The notes under the pieces are model-generated. The model was not told where the DNA came from, searched no databases, and saw nothing but the letters and a program-made list of their open reading frames with translations. DNA of 64,000 nucleotides from Tetranychus cinnabarinus (taxonomy: Eukaryota; Arthropoda; Arachnida; Trombidiformes; Tetranychidae), in NCBI GenBank assembly GCA_022266195.1, contig WHVY01000002.1, positions 9,191,001 through 9,255,000 of the forward strand, given 5' to 3'. Position 1 is the first letter of the stretch, and every line of letters begins with the position of its first letter. A program made the translations under genes and the position numbers. This document shows, in pieces, positions 21,601-31,051 of the stretch.

Positions 21601-23110
21601 TAATTTTTCATCTTTCTATTATTTAAACATTGTATACAATATTACAATATAAATTGTCTGTACAACAATCGCTAAACTTTTAATTATAATACAATGATTA
21701 TTCAGGCGTTTGGGGCAATAAGAATAACTGAACACTATTTCCCTTTCATCAAACACAATTCAATATGTAATTATATTAATTTCAACTATGCATGATATGA
21801 TATCGTATGTATTTTGTTGATTGTATTAAAAGCAGAGATGAAGAAAAGTTGACAAAAAAGCAAACATCAAAAAGTAAACACTAAAATGAGAAATTTCCAA
21901 AAACGGAAAAAGACAGAGAAATAGAGAGGTGATTAATCATTTCTCTTGTAACAATTGATATTAAAGTGTAAATGTAAATAAAAGCTTTGACCCGAAAAGA
22001 GGTTGAGAAAGGGACCGATAATATCAATAATTACAATGAATCTAATGGCACTAACCTTTCGAATTCATGTACAATTCAAGGATTTGAGATGAAGCGGGTT
22101 GCCTCTGAGATGCTTCTAAGAGGTTAGTGGACAATGAAGCATACCATGAAGTTTGAAATTTATCAATATATTTTTGACAAGTATCCAAAGAGAGATCAAT
22201 TGATTGCTCTTCTTTAAAAAATTGTTGTAACTCTTCGGGTCCCATTGTAGTCCCTCCTGACTTGGCATATTGGCGAAATAGCTTGTCCACTTCCCATCGG
22301 TGCTCAAGACTATCAAAAAAGATGAAAAATTCGTCCAAATCTAAAACTTCTTCGTCACTTTTCCTGGTAGAATGTTTTTTCGCTGATTTCTGGTGTTACC
22401 AACATGGAAAGGAGGGGAAGAGAAGGATAAAAAAGATTACATTTTGCTTGTGAAACAATAGTGTTAAATTAAAATTACCTGGAAAAGCTCTTTAGCAAGC
22501 TCATTATTGATGGCAATGTTTAGTCGGTTTAGGATACTCATAGCTTCGAAGAAATTTATAAAACGATCACCATCTTTGTCTGCTTCTTTAAAACATTTTT
22601 CAACAAAAGCTCGTCGATCTTTAGTTTTCTTGGCTGTTTTTGCTTCAAACATGATATATCGCAATTTATTTAACCAAAATTCTCTTTCAATAGAATCGGC
22701 AGCAATTAAATCAAATGTCTTCTCAGTTCCAAACACAATTGAAAATGAACATTCCTCTCTAACCCAGTTATTTGACGTGTCTTGTTTGCCTTTCATCCAA
22801 AGACGACGCATCTTTTCCTCTATCTTTTTGAATTTAGTAGTCATCCATCCTTGTCGAAGGTCTGTTATGTCTTGAATTGAATCTAAAGCAAGTAATAAGA
22901 AAAAATGTTTTAGATTAAGAAAAATTATAGTAACAAGACAAAGAATAACTTACAGATTGATTTTTTATGAAAAGTCAGCTTTTTCCGGTATCTATGATAT
23001 TCCATTGTTTTATTTTGTTCGTCGATGATTATACGACGATTCATTAATCCTCCTCGTCGGTTAACTTTTAAAAAGGTAGACTCCATCCTGGTTTCATTAT
23101 TGGATGACAT
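12649..23110 (-). CDS. PLCD: Phosphoinositide phospholipase C, delta type
   Basis: Hydrolyses PIP2 to IP3 and diacylglycerol at membranes. Twelve exons are inferred: 23110-22954, 22882-22479, 22389-22056, 14776-14659, 14588-14503, 14437-14228, 14154-13916, 13843-13762, 13660-13481, 13393-13106, 12987-12838 and 12731-12649. Every join keeps phase and the total is 776 aa, normal for PLC-delta. Domain order is PH (about 10-140), EF hands (about 145-300), X (about 325-470), an acidic Ser-rich linker, Y (about 520-620) and C2 (about 630-770). Catalytic features are present: His in SSHNTYL, the Glu and Asp of VELDIWDG, His in VYHGYT, Glu in LSLEIN, the lysines of KNKILVKSK, and SSNYDP with the following ARF-NG-GY block. 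There is no SH2/SH3 insert, which excludes PLC-gamma. Intron 3 (22055-14777, 7.3 kb) holds three secreted genes and a transposon. Exon 1 has a duplicate at 25832-25988. Confidence 0.93.
15331..15777 (-). CDS. Secreted protein A', duplicate of A, nested in PLC-delta intron 3
   Basis: Function unknown. Exon 1 is 15777-15741 (37 nt) and exon 2 is 15677-15331, with GTAAGT donor and GTTAG acceptor, giving 127 aa. Signal peptide MISKFTFLFLMLG. It is nearly the same as A (YSPPVVGRMMLKRIE, LMDKSPVLCG) but keeps the first conserved Cys (FLCTSIYN) that A has replaced by Ser, and its C-terminus differs (ending GSLKALQ). It lies on the same strand as the host PLC-delta gene, so host transcription would run in the sense direction. 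Minus-strand AATAAA at 15269-15264. Confidence 0.8.
15778..16293. promoter_or_regulatory. Divergent promoter region between A' and B'
   Basis: A TATAAATA box lies at 16200-16207, 87 bp upstream of the B' start codon. It is homologous to 5455-5919, including the stretch TTGATATTGTCATAAGTTTC just before the coding start. Confidence 0.6.
16294..17085 (+). CDS. Secreted protein B', duplicate of B, nested in PLC-delta intron 3
   Basis: Function unknown. Exon 1 is 16294-16333 and exon 2 is 16409-17085, giving 238 aa, the same length as B and about 90% identical by eye. Signal peptide MYSKAFFVALLCIGLNLVSC. Both conserved Cys are retained (VNLCEV, QVICGD). Differences from B cluster around residues 118-140 and 175-190. 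It is antisense to the host gene PLC-delta. Confidence 0.87.
17086..17847. other. Between B' and the transposon, no gene seen
   Basis: An AATAAA lies near 17145. The palindrome found at this place in the first cassette is missing. From about 17690 the sequence is a diverged match to 9700-9880 upstream of C. Confidence 0.45.
17848..19720 (-). mobile_element. Tigger/pogo-type DNA transposon, 1,873 bp, with TA target duplication
   Basis: Terminal inverted repeats begin CAGTCAAGCCTCTC at 17848 and, as reverse complement, end at 19720. TA flanks both sides (17846-17847 and 19721-19722), as expected for the Tc1/mariner-pogo superfamily. A transposase reading frame with one frameshift occupies 19615-18262 on the minus strand. 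The paralogous cassette has an unoccupied TA at 9878-9879 in matching sequence, which confirms the ends. It sits upstream of C' inside PLC-delta intron 3. Confidence 0.92.
18262..19615 (-). pseudogene. Tigger/pogo transposase, intron-containing, broken by one frameshift
   Basis: Exon 1, 19615-19434, encodes a helix-turn-helix of CENP-B/pogo type (start MPRRNLNYSEKNKV). A GTTAGT donor and TTTTTAG acceptor join it in phase to exon 2 from 19376, which gives the CENP-B-like second DNA-binding region and the start of the DDE domain (first Asp in YNLDETAIF). Near 18743-18786 the frame shifts once, probably in the A-rich run. The second frame then continues with the second Asp (IVDNFAGH) and third Asp (LQPLDCGIIKSFK), so the catalytic triad is complete at sequence level. 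An acidic C-terminal tail follows. The break suggests this copy is inactive, though the ends look intact enough to be moved in trans. Confidence 0.88.
19911..20051 (+). CDS. Possible 46-codon relic coding frame
   Basis: ATG to TAA, with a leucine- and glutamate-rich helical stretch (MRKLELEKSNLKFRVALLQE). The matching region upstream of C is broken by stops and indels. Probably a relic of a repeat or of a lost exon; function not recognised. Confidence 0.15.
   Translation: MDVKHPTELANSEIIVFMRKLELEKSNLKFRVALLQEKQEMLITKS
20430..21214 (+). CDS. Secreted protein C', duplicate of C, nested in PLC-delta intron 3
   Basis: Function unknown. Exon 1 is 20430-20469 and exon 2 is 20535-21214, giving 239 aa. 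The signal peptide is the same as in C (MLSKTLLVCSLLLGSVICYSNA). Both conserved Cys are present (INLCQV, EVICGD). It ends IDIFYRQLELLTGVKRFY, which is probably the ancestral C-terminus. A TATAAATT box is at 20348-20355. AATAAA motifs follow the stop around 21220-21240. It is antisense to the host gene PLC-delta. Its C-terminal half is closer to the partial copy downstream of C (11408-11742) than to C itself. Confidence 0.87.
21420..21560 (+). pseudogene. Relic promoter and first exon of a third B-type gene
   Basis: The stretch around 21495-21550 (TTGATATTGTCATACGAAAC ... TTTGTAATG|GTAAGTTT) matches the B and B' 5' UTR, signal-peptide exon and donor. The ATG and part of the exon are deleted and no second exon follows. 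It lies just after C', where a third A-B-C cassette would start its B gene. Confidence 0.55.
21561..22050. other. Remainder of PLC-delta intron 3 before exon 3, no gene seen
   Basis: AT-rich sequence. There is no open frame with family similarity and no clear repeat. Confidence 0.4.
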
Positions 23111-24590
23111 GTTGTGAAGCGCGAGTGACTAAATAGTTCTGAAACTCGGACACTGGTTAAAATTGTTTGTATAGCAGTTAATTGTAATCCAGTCACTGGG
23201 TTTTCTATTTTCTCTTCTCAGTTAATTTCCTTTACTTACCGTAGATATTTTTTACTGGCTGTTGTTTTTGATGATACAAAGATAATGGTGGGAAAAAATC
23301 TAGACAAAAAGATAAGGAAACAAAGGATTACTCAAAGTTGAAATTGAAAAGGCAGAAGCAAAGAAACAGCGTTGTGAAAACTTAAACAATGAATATTAAA
23401 ATGTAAAACCGTTTAAGGATTGATTATCACTATTGCTACCATTAGTCAGAGAAACAAATTAACAAATCTCGGATTTAACAGGAGATAGAAAAAAATGTGC
23501 AAAATGTGTTGATAAAGACAGCATTGAATGTTAAACAGCAAACAAAAAGTGCTATCATTTTCAAGTAAGGTTAATGTGAGAAACCTTGATTGGATTATAC
23601 ATTTATTATCTCTTTGACATAACCGTTTCATTAAAACCCATGTATCCTCAGTTTTTACCCAACAACCAAGGTTAATCGCAAAAATCATTACATTCAACAA
23701 TTGAAAACCTAAAATATTCATTTAAATCTTTTCCTAGTAATTTTATAAACTAATCTAATAATTAACTGCTGTTTATGTACATATTATTCACCTTTTTCAT
23801 ATGTATCAACAAAATATTAGTGATTTTAACGATTAGTTTGCGGTGATTTACCGATTAATTTTAGCATATATTACCAGCTAAATTACATGTATACAGGTAA
23901 TATTTTCATAATTTTTTTCATTTCACATTTATTCATTTGTTTTCAAGTATTCCCTTATATTAGCAATATGTTGCTGATACAGTTTGATCAGTGATCACTG
24001 AAAGAAGCGGCATTAAGACAGGGGGGGCAATCGGAATGAGATAACAAAAAAGAGAAGTTATTAACTTGATTACCTTCAATTGGTGCTTTGAGCAAAATGA
24101 GAAGAACAGATTTAAGTCACTGAAAGTTGCAACCTTGATGACAATAATGAAGTCTAATAGCGATGATCACTAACTGTGGCAAAAAAGACAATTGGTAAAT
24201 TAAGTAGCTTTGTCTTACAAATCTTAATGATAACGCTTGAAAGTAACATTTGTGATACTGATGTAAAGAAATAAAGCTCACTCTGATCAATTATCTCACT
24301 ATAACAACAGTTAGTTTCATAGCGATTATCAAAAAAAACGGTTCACCTGTTGTTCCAGTTGTCTTTCCATGTTCAGTTATTATTCAATTGTATACATAGA
24401 TTCCAAATCTATAAATTGGGATAGTCGATGGGTTGGCAAATTAATCACAATTTAAAGTCAATAATTTACGAGTAAAATTAAAATTGATCGACAGAAATCG
24501 CAATGGTATTAATGATAACAGCAAACAGGTTGATTCAAGTCATTAAGTTGTTTATTACTGTTAACTGAACTTGCACAAGTTATACAACTG
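22769..24590. repeat. Source copy of a tandem duplication around PLC-delta exon 1
   Basis: It covers the start of exon 2, intron 1, exon 1 and about 1.5 kb upstream of PLC-delta. The same sequence recurs in direct orientation at 25672-26076 and 30082-31051. The exon 1 part is identical in both copies, so the duplication is recent. The second copy has small deletions in exon 2 (about 27 bp) and one of about 400 bp corresponding to roughly 23830-24230. Confidence 0.88.
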
Positions 24591-24888
24591 TAAAAGCACA
24601 TAAATAACCCCAGTAAATATTGTTAGGAAAGTTAATCTATTGATGAAATTATTACCTTTTTACTTTAATAATTAAAGATTAAATGTTACGTTTCTAATAA
24701 ACTGAATTGCATAGAGAAAGTTTCGTTTTGAGCGAAAAATATCTCTCTCACTCTCTGTGTTATTCTTACTTAAATCGCTCTATGAATAGCATTGTTTGTT
24801 TTATGTTATGAAATTTTCATTTTGAAATCAATTGTAAGTTTCAATTCATTATTAGTTAATAATTATTTTTGACAATGACTTATGTCTT

Positions 24889-24916
24889 CAGAATGGTAAT
24901 TTTATGTACCATTCTG
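24889..24916. repeat. Perfect 10-bp inverted repeat
   Basis: CAGAATGGTA and TACCATTCTG are separated by 8 bp. No flanking gene is assigned, so I infer no function. 24591-25230 otherwise shows no gene. Confidence 0.5.
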
Positions 24917-25234
24917 AGAAAACCAATCGTAATAACATGTAACTTAGACCACCCAGTGAAATTATTTTATCGCGACTTGCAGCATCAACTCCAGCAGCAA
25001 GGCTTCTTGTCTAAATTTTGGTGTTTTAGTTGAGATACATACTATTTTAAGTTCATTATTTGATAAATAAGTAATTACTCTTATATTTAGTTAACTGAAA
25101 TTATGTGATACTCAAAATATGAACTGTTGATATTATTTGCCCCATTTTTTGAGCAACAATAAGTAAGTTGAAATAGACAAACTGAGATCATGTTTGTATC
25201 TTTTTGGTCAATTTTTTAGCATTTTTGATTATTC

Positions 25235-25485
25235 AATATTTAGTTGGTCCACCTCGAGCTTATATAACCTCTTTTAGGCGATTTGGCACTTTTGACTAGC
25301 TTGATAAGGAACTCATCAGGTATTGCATTATCCAAGTCTCTATTATTGCGAGAGTTAGTTGTATTAGAGAGTTTATAATTTTTCTCGCTTCTTTTGGAAT
25401 ATGATCATCAAGATATTGCTAGAGATTCTCGATTGGATTGCAGTCAGGTGATTGTGGAAGCCAAGGAAGAACTGGAATTTACTGT
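25235..25485 (-). pseudogene. Tc1/mariner-type transposase C-terminal remnant
   Basis: On the minus strand the decayed frame reads WLPQSPDCNPIENL, then a stop, then QYLDDHIPKEARK. Further on, after frame changes, come PNRLKEVI and ARGGPTKY. These match the conserved D-x-NPIEN block and the C-terminal R-GG-TKY end of Tc1-like transposases. The N-terminal part is gone. Confidence 0.8.
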
Positions 25486-25671
25486 AAAACTCGAACCTCT
25501 CATCCTCTCATACTTTTTTGTAAGATTCAGACAAACCTGTACTTCTCAATTACATGAACCCTATATATGAAAATTCGCACTGAAGCATTTTCTCAATGAA
25601 ACCTGAAAGATCAATAAAATTATCCAAATTAAAAATATGCTGGAGACAAATGTTGAGATTTTGTCGTACTG

Positions 25672-26076
25672 TATTTGACGTGTCTTGTTTGCATTTCATT
25701 CAAAGACGACGCATCTTTTCCTCCATCCTTGTCGAAGGTCTGTTATGTCTTGAATTGAATCTAAAGCAAGTAACAAGAAACAGTGTTTTAGATTAAGAAA
25801 CATTTAAGTAACAAGACAAAGAATAACTTACAGATTGATTTTTTATGAAAAGTCAGCTTTTTCCGGTATCTATGATATTCCATTGTTTTATTTTGTTCGT
25901 CGATGATTATACGACGATTCATTAATCCTCCTCGTCGGTTAACTTTTAAAAAGGTAGACTCCATCCTGGTTTCATTATTGGATGACATGTTGTGAAGCGC
26001 GAGTGACTAAATAGTCCTGAAACTTCGGAAATCAACAATGGTTAAAATTGTTTGCATAGCAGTTAATTGTAATCCA
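25672..26076. repeat. Tandem duplicate, part 1 (interrupted copy)
   Basis: Direct copy of 22769-23191. It ends exactly at TGTAATCCA (26068-26076), where the 4.0-kb gene-bearing segment begins. Confidence 0.88.
25832..25988 (-). pseudogene. Duplicate of PLC-delta exon 1 (possible alternative first exon)
   Basis: 157 nt coding the same 52 residues as PLC-delta exon 1 (start MSSNNETRMESTFLKV, PH domain), with the same GTAAGT donor. The copied exon 2 next to it is truncated and lacks about 27 bp. The exon could still be used if a transcript started here and spliced to the intact exon 2 at 22882. Otherwise it is a dead copy. Confidence 0.75.
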
Positions 26077-29000
26077 ATCAAAGTCATAGTCATTGTTGAT
26101 AAAAATTTAAACTACATATTATTGTAATGTGTAATAAAATAATGTAACGAATAGTGGCAAATGAACAAGTGAGCTTACAAGTAAACATAATTAAATAAAC
26201 TAGAATCAAATTAACATAAGGAAAATGAAAGGAAGGAATTTGATACATGTATAGAGATATGATAAAGGATAAACATTATCATAAATAAAACAATAAAATG
26301 CTGAATTATGAAAAGTAATGGCTGTAATAACGATGAAAATGGTGTCCAGACAAGATTGCCATGAACCAGTATAAACATTATGATTGGATGGATGATGACA
26401 AGATATCAAGATGGCAAGGTTCACGATAATGTAATCAAAAGCGGTAAAAAATCGAATATTAAGGTTAAAAATAGGTCAAGATTGATGGTCAGTTTTCTTT
26501 TCTGTTGGCTCCGAGCACCGATGATATTTGGCTTTGCGTTCTGAGGTTAACACTTCATGACAGAAAGCACAGGTGATTAAACTCATGGTATGACAAGTTT
26601 CGAAATGGCGCGCAACGTTCCTTCGGACTCTAAATGATTCAGGACAAACAGGACATTTTAGTTTAATAGAATCATTAGGTTGACTTGTTGGATCAGTGAT
26701 TGTCGTAAATTCTGGAAATATTTTATAAATAATAGTTTGTCCCATGTTGTATAATTTACCGTTCGATATACCTTTTTTAATACGACGAATATCCTCATTC
26801 GTCAGTTCCCCTGGAGCTGGAATAACTTCGTTTGGTTTCCATTCTTCAACACCTTCTAAATCAGAAAAGATAGATGGTTCAGGTTGGATATGCTTAACAT
26901 AATCTTGACGTTTAGTAACACAATTTCGAGTTCTGGTGGGTAACTGAGTCGAATCGATTTGACCGAAAATGCGTTTCAATGATTCATCAGCCTCTTCTAA
27001 ATTGATCATTTCATCGTCATTTAACGAAGAATCAAGATCAGCTAATGCATTGGTTTTAGAGGTTTGATAGTCATAAGTCCAACTCCAAGAGTCATCGTTG
27101 ATGTTCTGTAACATACTTGACACATTTGTTTGATTCACAAGAGAAAGATTAGATTCTTGTTCACTATCTTCTTCTTCTATGATTGATGAAGATGAAGAAT
27201 CTTCTTCACTGTCCGATTCCCCAAAATCGTTATTGCCCTTTGAAGAAACTCCTTGATTATTATAATAAGTGGATGATCTTGAATCGTAGGGAGACAATTT
27301 ACGCTTTATTCCTCTATCAGGCTGGTATGCAACACTATCTGTCAATTTTGGGAAATTAAATGAGAATTCACCATTGTTTGATTTACTAGGGGTACGAATA
27401 ACACTTCCCGAGAAACCATCAGATGGATAAGGCGTATCATTGTGTTTATTGATGCTTGAAAAATTGCCCGTAATGTTGCTTTTGTTACTATTGATAATAG
27501 TAGTGATAAAAGTAGTTGGGTTGTCTTTAAAATCTGACGAGTTGATTGGTTGTAAAACTTCAGATTCATGATCTTGGTCATTTTGGGTAGTTAAACTAGC
27601 TCGAGTAGAAGGTCGAATAGTGCATTGATGAGATTTACTATTATGCTCAGAAGTAAAGAGAGCTCGACAGAGGGTGCAAATAATAAGTGACATTGTGTGA
27701 TCAGCTTCAATGTGGCGAAAAAGTTTCCTTTTAATATTATTCTCCTTTGGGCAAAGAGGGCACTTATAACCTGCATTCCTGATTAATCCAGTTTTAGTGG
27801 TGTAATTAACGCTTGATAGTGTGGGAAATATTTTGACCAAAAGTGAAGCTCCGATGTTGTAAAGTTTGCCATTTTTTATACCCTTCTTTATGCGATTAAT
27901 GTCAGAAGATGTTAATTCTCTGCTATTAGGTATAATATCTTTCTCATCCCATTCCTCAACTCCATCCAAATCAGTAAAAACATTTGGATCAGGCTGAATA
28001 AGAGATACATTGTTCTTCCTTCTTTGTATAACAGCATTAGAAGCCGTTCGAGCCAATCTTTTATCAATCGTTCCATGATACCTCTCTAGAAAAGTGTTTT
28101 TAATATTAGGAGTATAATTACGATCCTCTGATTTTTTGTTAGAATCTACTTCGTCCTCGATTGATGCATCTCCAATATCTTGGATGCTAAGAAAATCATC
28201 TTCAGCGCATTGTGAAGCACCATCAAGATTAGAGTCTTCGTAACCTCCAGCACCATAATTATGCTCCAAAAGGAGTTCTAAAGAATTTGATTGCTTTTCT
28301 AAAGAATTTTCGTCCGATGGCAATGTTTCCAGACGAGATTGATTGTGTGAATACTTGGATTCACAGACCTCGGACACGTTTTCAGTTCCAGTCCTTTGTT
28401 TGACAGCACTATTCTGCTGATGATGATCATCAGTATGAGAGTGCATTTCATGATCATTTTTATCAATTTCGTTATTAATAGCTGAACTTTGATTAGACTC
28501 TCGGGCAGTGTCAGATGCTGAAGTTGCTTCTGATTGGGGACCAGGTTTCGATCGATTGTTTACTTCTTTCTTGTCTGAACAAATATGAAATCTTGCACTA
28601 TGATCTGTAGTGAAAATAGATTTACAGTCAATACAAATTATCTGATTCATAGTATGCTCTGTTTCGATATGTCGGATAATTTTACGCCGGTTTGCATCAG
28701 ATTCTGAACAAAGAGGACATCTATACCCATTAACTTTAACTTTGCCAGTACTAGTAACTATTGATTGTGTAGAAAATTTTGGAAAAAGTTTAACAATTAC
28801 AGAGGCACCCATGTTAAATAATCTTCCCTTAGCCATGGCTTTTTTTATACTAGAGATCTGTTTCTTGGTTAGGTCATTGGCCTTTGGTAGAATTTCTTCA
28901 TCACCCCAATCAGAAGCATTTTCAATATCATTGAAAATTTCTGGATCTGGCGAAACTTTGGCACCATGTTTACGTCTTCTTTCCATCACAGTATATGATC

Positions 29001-30081
29001 CAAAACGAACTATTTTTTTATCAACTGCACCATAAATCCTTTGTAAACGAAAATCGCTTTCAATGCCACGAGGACCCTCACTTTCTTCACTAGTTATAGA
29101 ACGCTTATTGGGCTCTATAACGTTGGTAAAATCGTTAACACTACTGATACTATTAACGGTATTGGGATCCAAATTGTCGACATTGTTTTCGGGAACAACT
29201 GGAACATTTTTGGTGTGATCGATGTTATTGGTGTTTGCACTAGTTGAACTGTGGTTATTAAAGTTGGCTTTCTCAGTATTGTTACTGATAGCACCAGCGA
29301 TACTGTTGCTACTATTGCTACTTTCAGCAATGTCAATTAAATTGTTGTTTTTATCGTTATTGTCATCTATTGAAATCCTGTTACTGTTGACGTTAGTAAT
29401 AACAGAAGTTGATGGAACAAGGGCAGCACTTTTCGATGAACCACCAAAACAAGATTGTGTTCGCTTTATCACGCTGGTGAAATTAGCTGTAGGTTGAGTT
29501 TTCGTGTCTGGCAAATCATCTTCAGGAGGTGGCTTTGTGACTAGTGAATGATCAATTAATAAAGAGTGCAATGTTGGATTTTCTTTCACTTGATCGATTG
29601 GTTGTTTGTCTCTTGGGATAAATTCAACATGATGAGAATGACTAACAAATTCAACCCGGTGAAAATAGTAACCATTTGATGATGGAACTTTCCAGGTTTT
29701 TATAATCTGACCCCTGGTTGGTTCGTAAATGGATAATCCATTAACGTGTAGTGATATTAGATTATCAGAATCATGACTATCAGTTTCGGTTTTAACATGC
29801 GTTGAAACCATGTTTTCATGGTAAGTTGTAATTGAATAGTTTAACTGTAAAGAAAAGAAAAAAGATATGAAAGATAATCGTGAAATAAACTGACTATTGA
29901 ATGAAATGCACAAGCAAATGCTTCTGAGTAACAGTAAGAAAAAAATCCTTATAAAATTATTCAATAAATGAAAATCTCAGACAAAAGTAAACTTTACAAT
30001 GCCAGTGAAATGAGCAAAGAGTAGAGTAGGTAATGAGCCTAACCTACCTTACTATTTGGTAATAAGACTCTAGTGTACTCG
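26077..30081. mobile_element. 4.0-kb insertion carrying an intronless zinc-finger gene, flanked by a 9-bp direct repeat
   Basis: The tandem copy is interrupted between 26076 and 30082. The nine bases TGTAATCCA stand on both sides and occur once at the uninterrupted site (23183-23191), which is the pattern of a target-site duplication. I see no terminal inverted repeats, no poly(A) tract beside the gene's 3' end, and no transposase or polymerase, so the mechanism is unknown. It could be a non-autonomous element, a retrogene that lost its tail, or repair-mediated insertion. Confidence 0.65.
26476..29811 (-). CDS. Triplicated-module zinc-finger protein, intronless, function unknown
   Basis: 1,111 aa from ATG 29811 (AACATGG context). 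The frame stays open to 29964, but a CTTTACAG at about 29848 suggests a 5' UTR intron ends just upstream. The protein has three copies of a module of about 157 residues, at about 254-411, 573-730 and 943-1099, separated by Ser/Asn/Asp/Glu-rich linkers. Each module has a helical block (for example LTSSDINRIKKGIKNGKLYN, then IFP) followed by a C2H2 finger (C-x2-C-x12-H-x4-H) and a second Cys pair with C-x2-C-x12-H-x-C spacing. A nuclear DNA-binding role is likely from the fingers. The helical block is not a domain I recognise; a BEN-like fold was considered but not supported. No introns interrupt 3.3 kb, unlike most neighbours. It lies in a segment that looks inserted. Confidence 0.82.
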   Translation of the reverse strand: MVSTHVKTETDSHDSDNLISLHVNGLSIYEPTRGQIIKTWKVPSSNGYYFHRVEFVSHSHHVEFIPRDKQPIDQVKENPTLHSLLIDHSLVTKPPPEDDLPDTKTQPTANFTSVIKRTQSCFGGSSKSAALVPSTSVITNVNSNRISIDDNNDKNNNLIDIAESSNSSNSIAGAISNNTEKANFNNHSSTSANTNNIDHTKNVPVVPENNVDNLDPNTVNSISSVNDFTNVIEPNKRSITSEESEGPRGIESDFRLQRIYGAVDKKIVRFGSYTVMERRRKHGAKVSPDPEIFNDIENASDWGDEEILPKANDLTKKQISSIKKAMAKGRLFNMGASVIVKLFPKFSTQSIVTSTGKVKVNGYRCPLCSESDANRRKIIRHIETEHTMNQIICIDCKSIFTTDHSARFHICSDKKEVNNRSKPGPQSEATSASDTARESNQSSAINNEIDKNDHEMHSHTDDHHQQNSAVKQRTGTENVSEVCESKYSHNQSRLETLPSDENSLEKQSNSLELLLEHNYGAGGYEDSNLDGASQCAEDDFLSIQDIGDASIEDEVDSNKKSEDRNYTPNIKNTFLERYHGTIDKRLARTASNAVIQRRKNNVSLIQPDPNVFTDLDGVEEWDEKDIIPNSRELTSSDINRIKKGIKNGKLYNIGASLLVKIFPTLSSVNYTTKTGLIRNAGYKCPLCPKENNIKRKLFRHIEADHTMSLIICTLCRALFTSEHNSKSHQCTIRPSTRASLTTQNDQDHESEVLQPINSSDFKDNPTTFITTIINSNKSNITGNFSSINKHNDTPYPSDGFSGSVIRTPSKSNNGEFSFNFPKLTDSVAYQPDRGIKRKLSPYDSRSSTYYNNQGVSSKGNNDFGESDSEEDSSSSSIIEEEDSEQESNLSLVNQTNVSSMLQNINDDSWSWTYDYQTSKTNALADLDSSLNDDEMINLEEADESLKRIFGQIDSTQLPTRTRNCVTKRQDYVKHIQPEPSIFSDLEGVEEWKPNEVIPAPGELTNEDIRRIKKGISNGKLYNMGQTIIYKIFPEFTTITDPTSQPNDSIKLKCPVCPESFRVRRNVARHFETCHTMSLITCAFCHEVLTSERKAKYHRCSEPTEKKTDHQS

Positions 30082-31051
30082 TGTAATCCAGACACTGGGT
30101 TTTCTATTTACTCACCGTAGATACTTTTTACTGGCTGTTGTTGTTTTTGATGATACAAAGATAATGGCGAGGAAAAATCTAGACAAAAAGATAAGGAAAC
30201 AAAGGATTACTCAAAGTTGAAATTGAAAAGGCAGAAGCAAAGAAACAGCGTTGTGAAAACTTAAACAATGAATATTAAAATGCAAAACCGTTTAAGGATT
30301 TATTATCACTATTGCTACCATTAGTCAGAGAAACAAATTAACAAATCTCGGATTTAACAGGAGATAGAAAAAAAAGTGCAACATGTGTTGATAAAGACAG
30401 GACTGAATGTTGAACAGAAAACAAAAAAAAAAGAACTATCATTTTCAAGTAAGGTTATGTGAGAAATCTTGATTGGATTATACATTTATTATCTCTTTGA
30501 CATAACAGTTTCATTAAAACCCATGTATCCTCAGTTTTTACTCAACAACCAAGGTTAATCGCAAAAATCATTACATTCAACAATTGAAAACCTAAAATAT
30601 TCATTTAAATCTTTTACTAATAATTTTATGAACTGATCTAATAATTTACTGCTGATTATGTACATATTATTCACCTTTTACTTATGTATCAACAAAATAT
30701 GATTTTAACGATTGTGGTACTGATGTAAAGAAATAAAGCTCACTCTGATCAATTATCTCACTATAACAACAGTTAGTTTCATAGCGATTATCAAAAAAAA
30801 ACGGTTCACCTGTTGTTCCAGTTGTCTTTCCATGTTCAGTTATTATTCAATTGTATACATAGATTCCAAATCTATAAATTGGGATAGTCGATGGGTTGGC
30901 AAATTAATCACAATTTAAAGTCAATAATTTACGAGTAAATTAAAATTGATCGACAGGAATCGCAATGGTATTAATGATAACAGCAAACAGGTTGATTCAA
31001 GTCGTTAAGTTGTTTATTACTGTTAACTAAACTTGCACAAGTTGTACAACT
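30082..31051. repeat. Tandem duplicate, part 2 (interrupted copy)
   Basis: Direct copy of 23183-24590, lacking about 400 bp. It starts at TGTAATCCA (30082-30090), directly after the gene-bearing insertion. No coding sequence is seen in it. Confidence 0.88.

Noticed and set aside
25490..25530. ACTGTAAAACTCGAACCTCTC, resembling a Tigger terminal repeat
   Set aside because: No partner end or transposase of that family is found nearby. It may be a decayed end but cannot be supported.
26077..30081. Idea that the zinc-finger segment is a hAT element because of an 8-9-bp duplication
   Set aside because: No terminal inverted repeats are found and the gene has no hAT transposase motifs, so only a generic insertion is reported.
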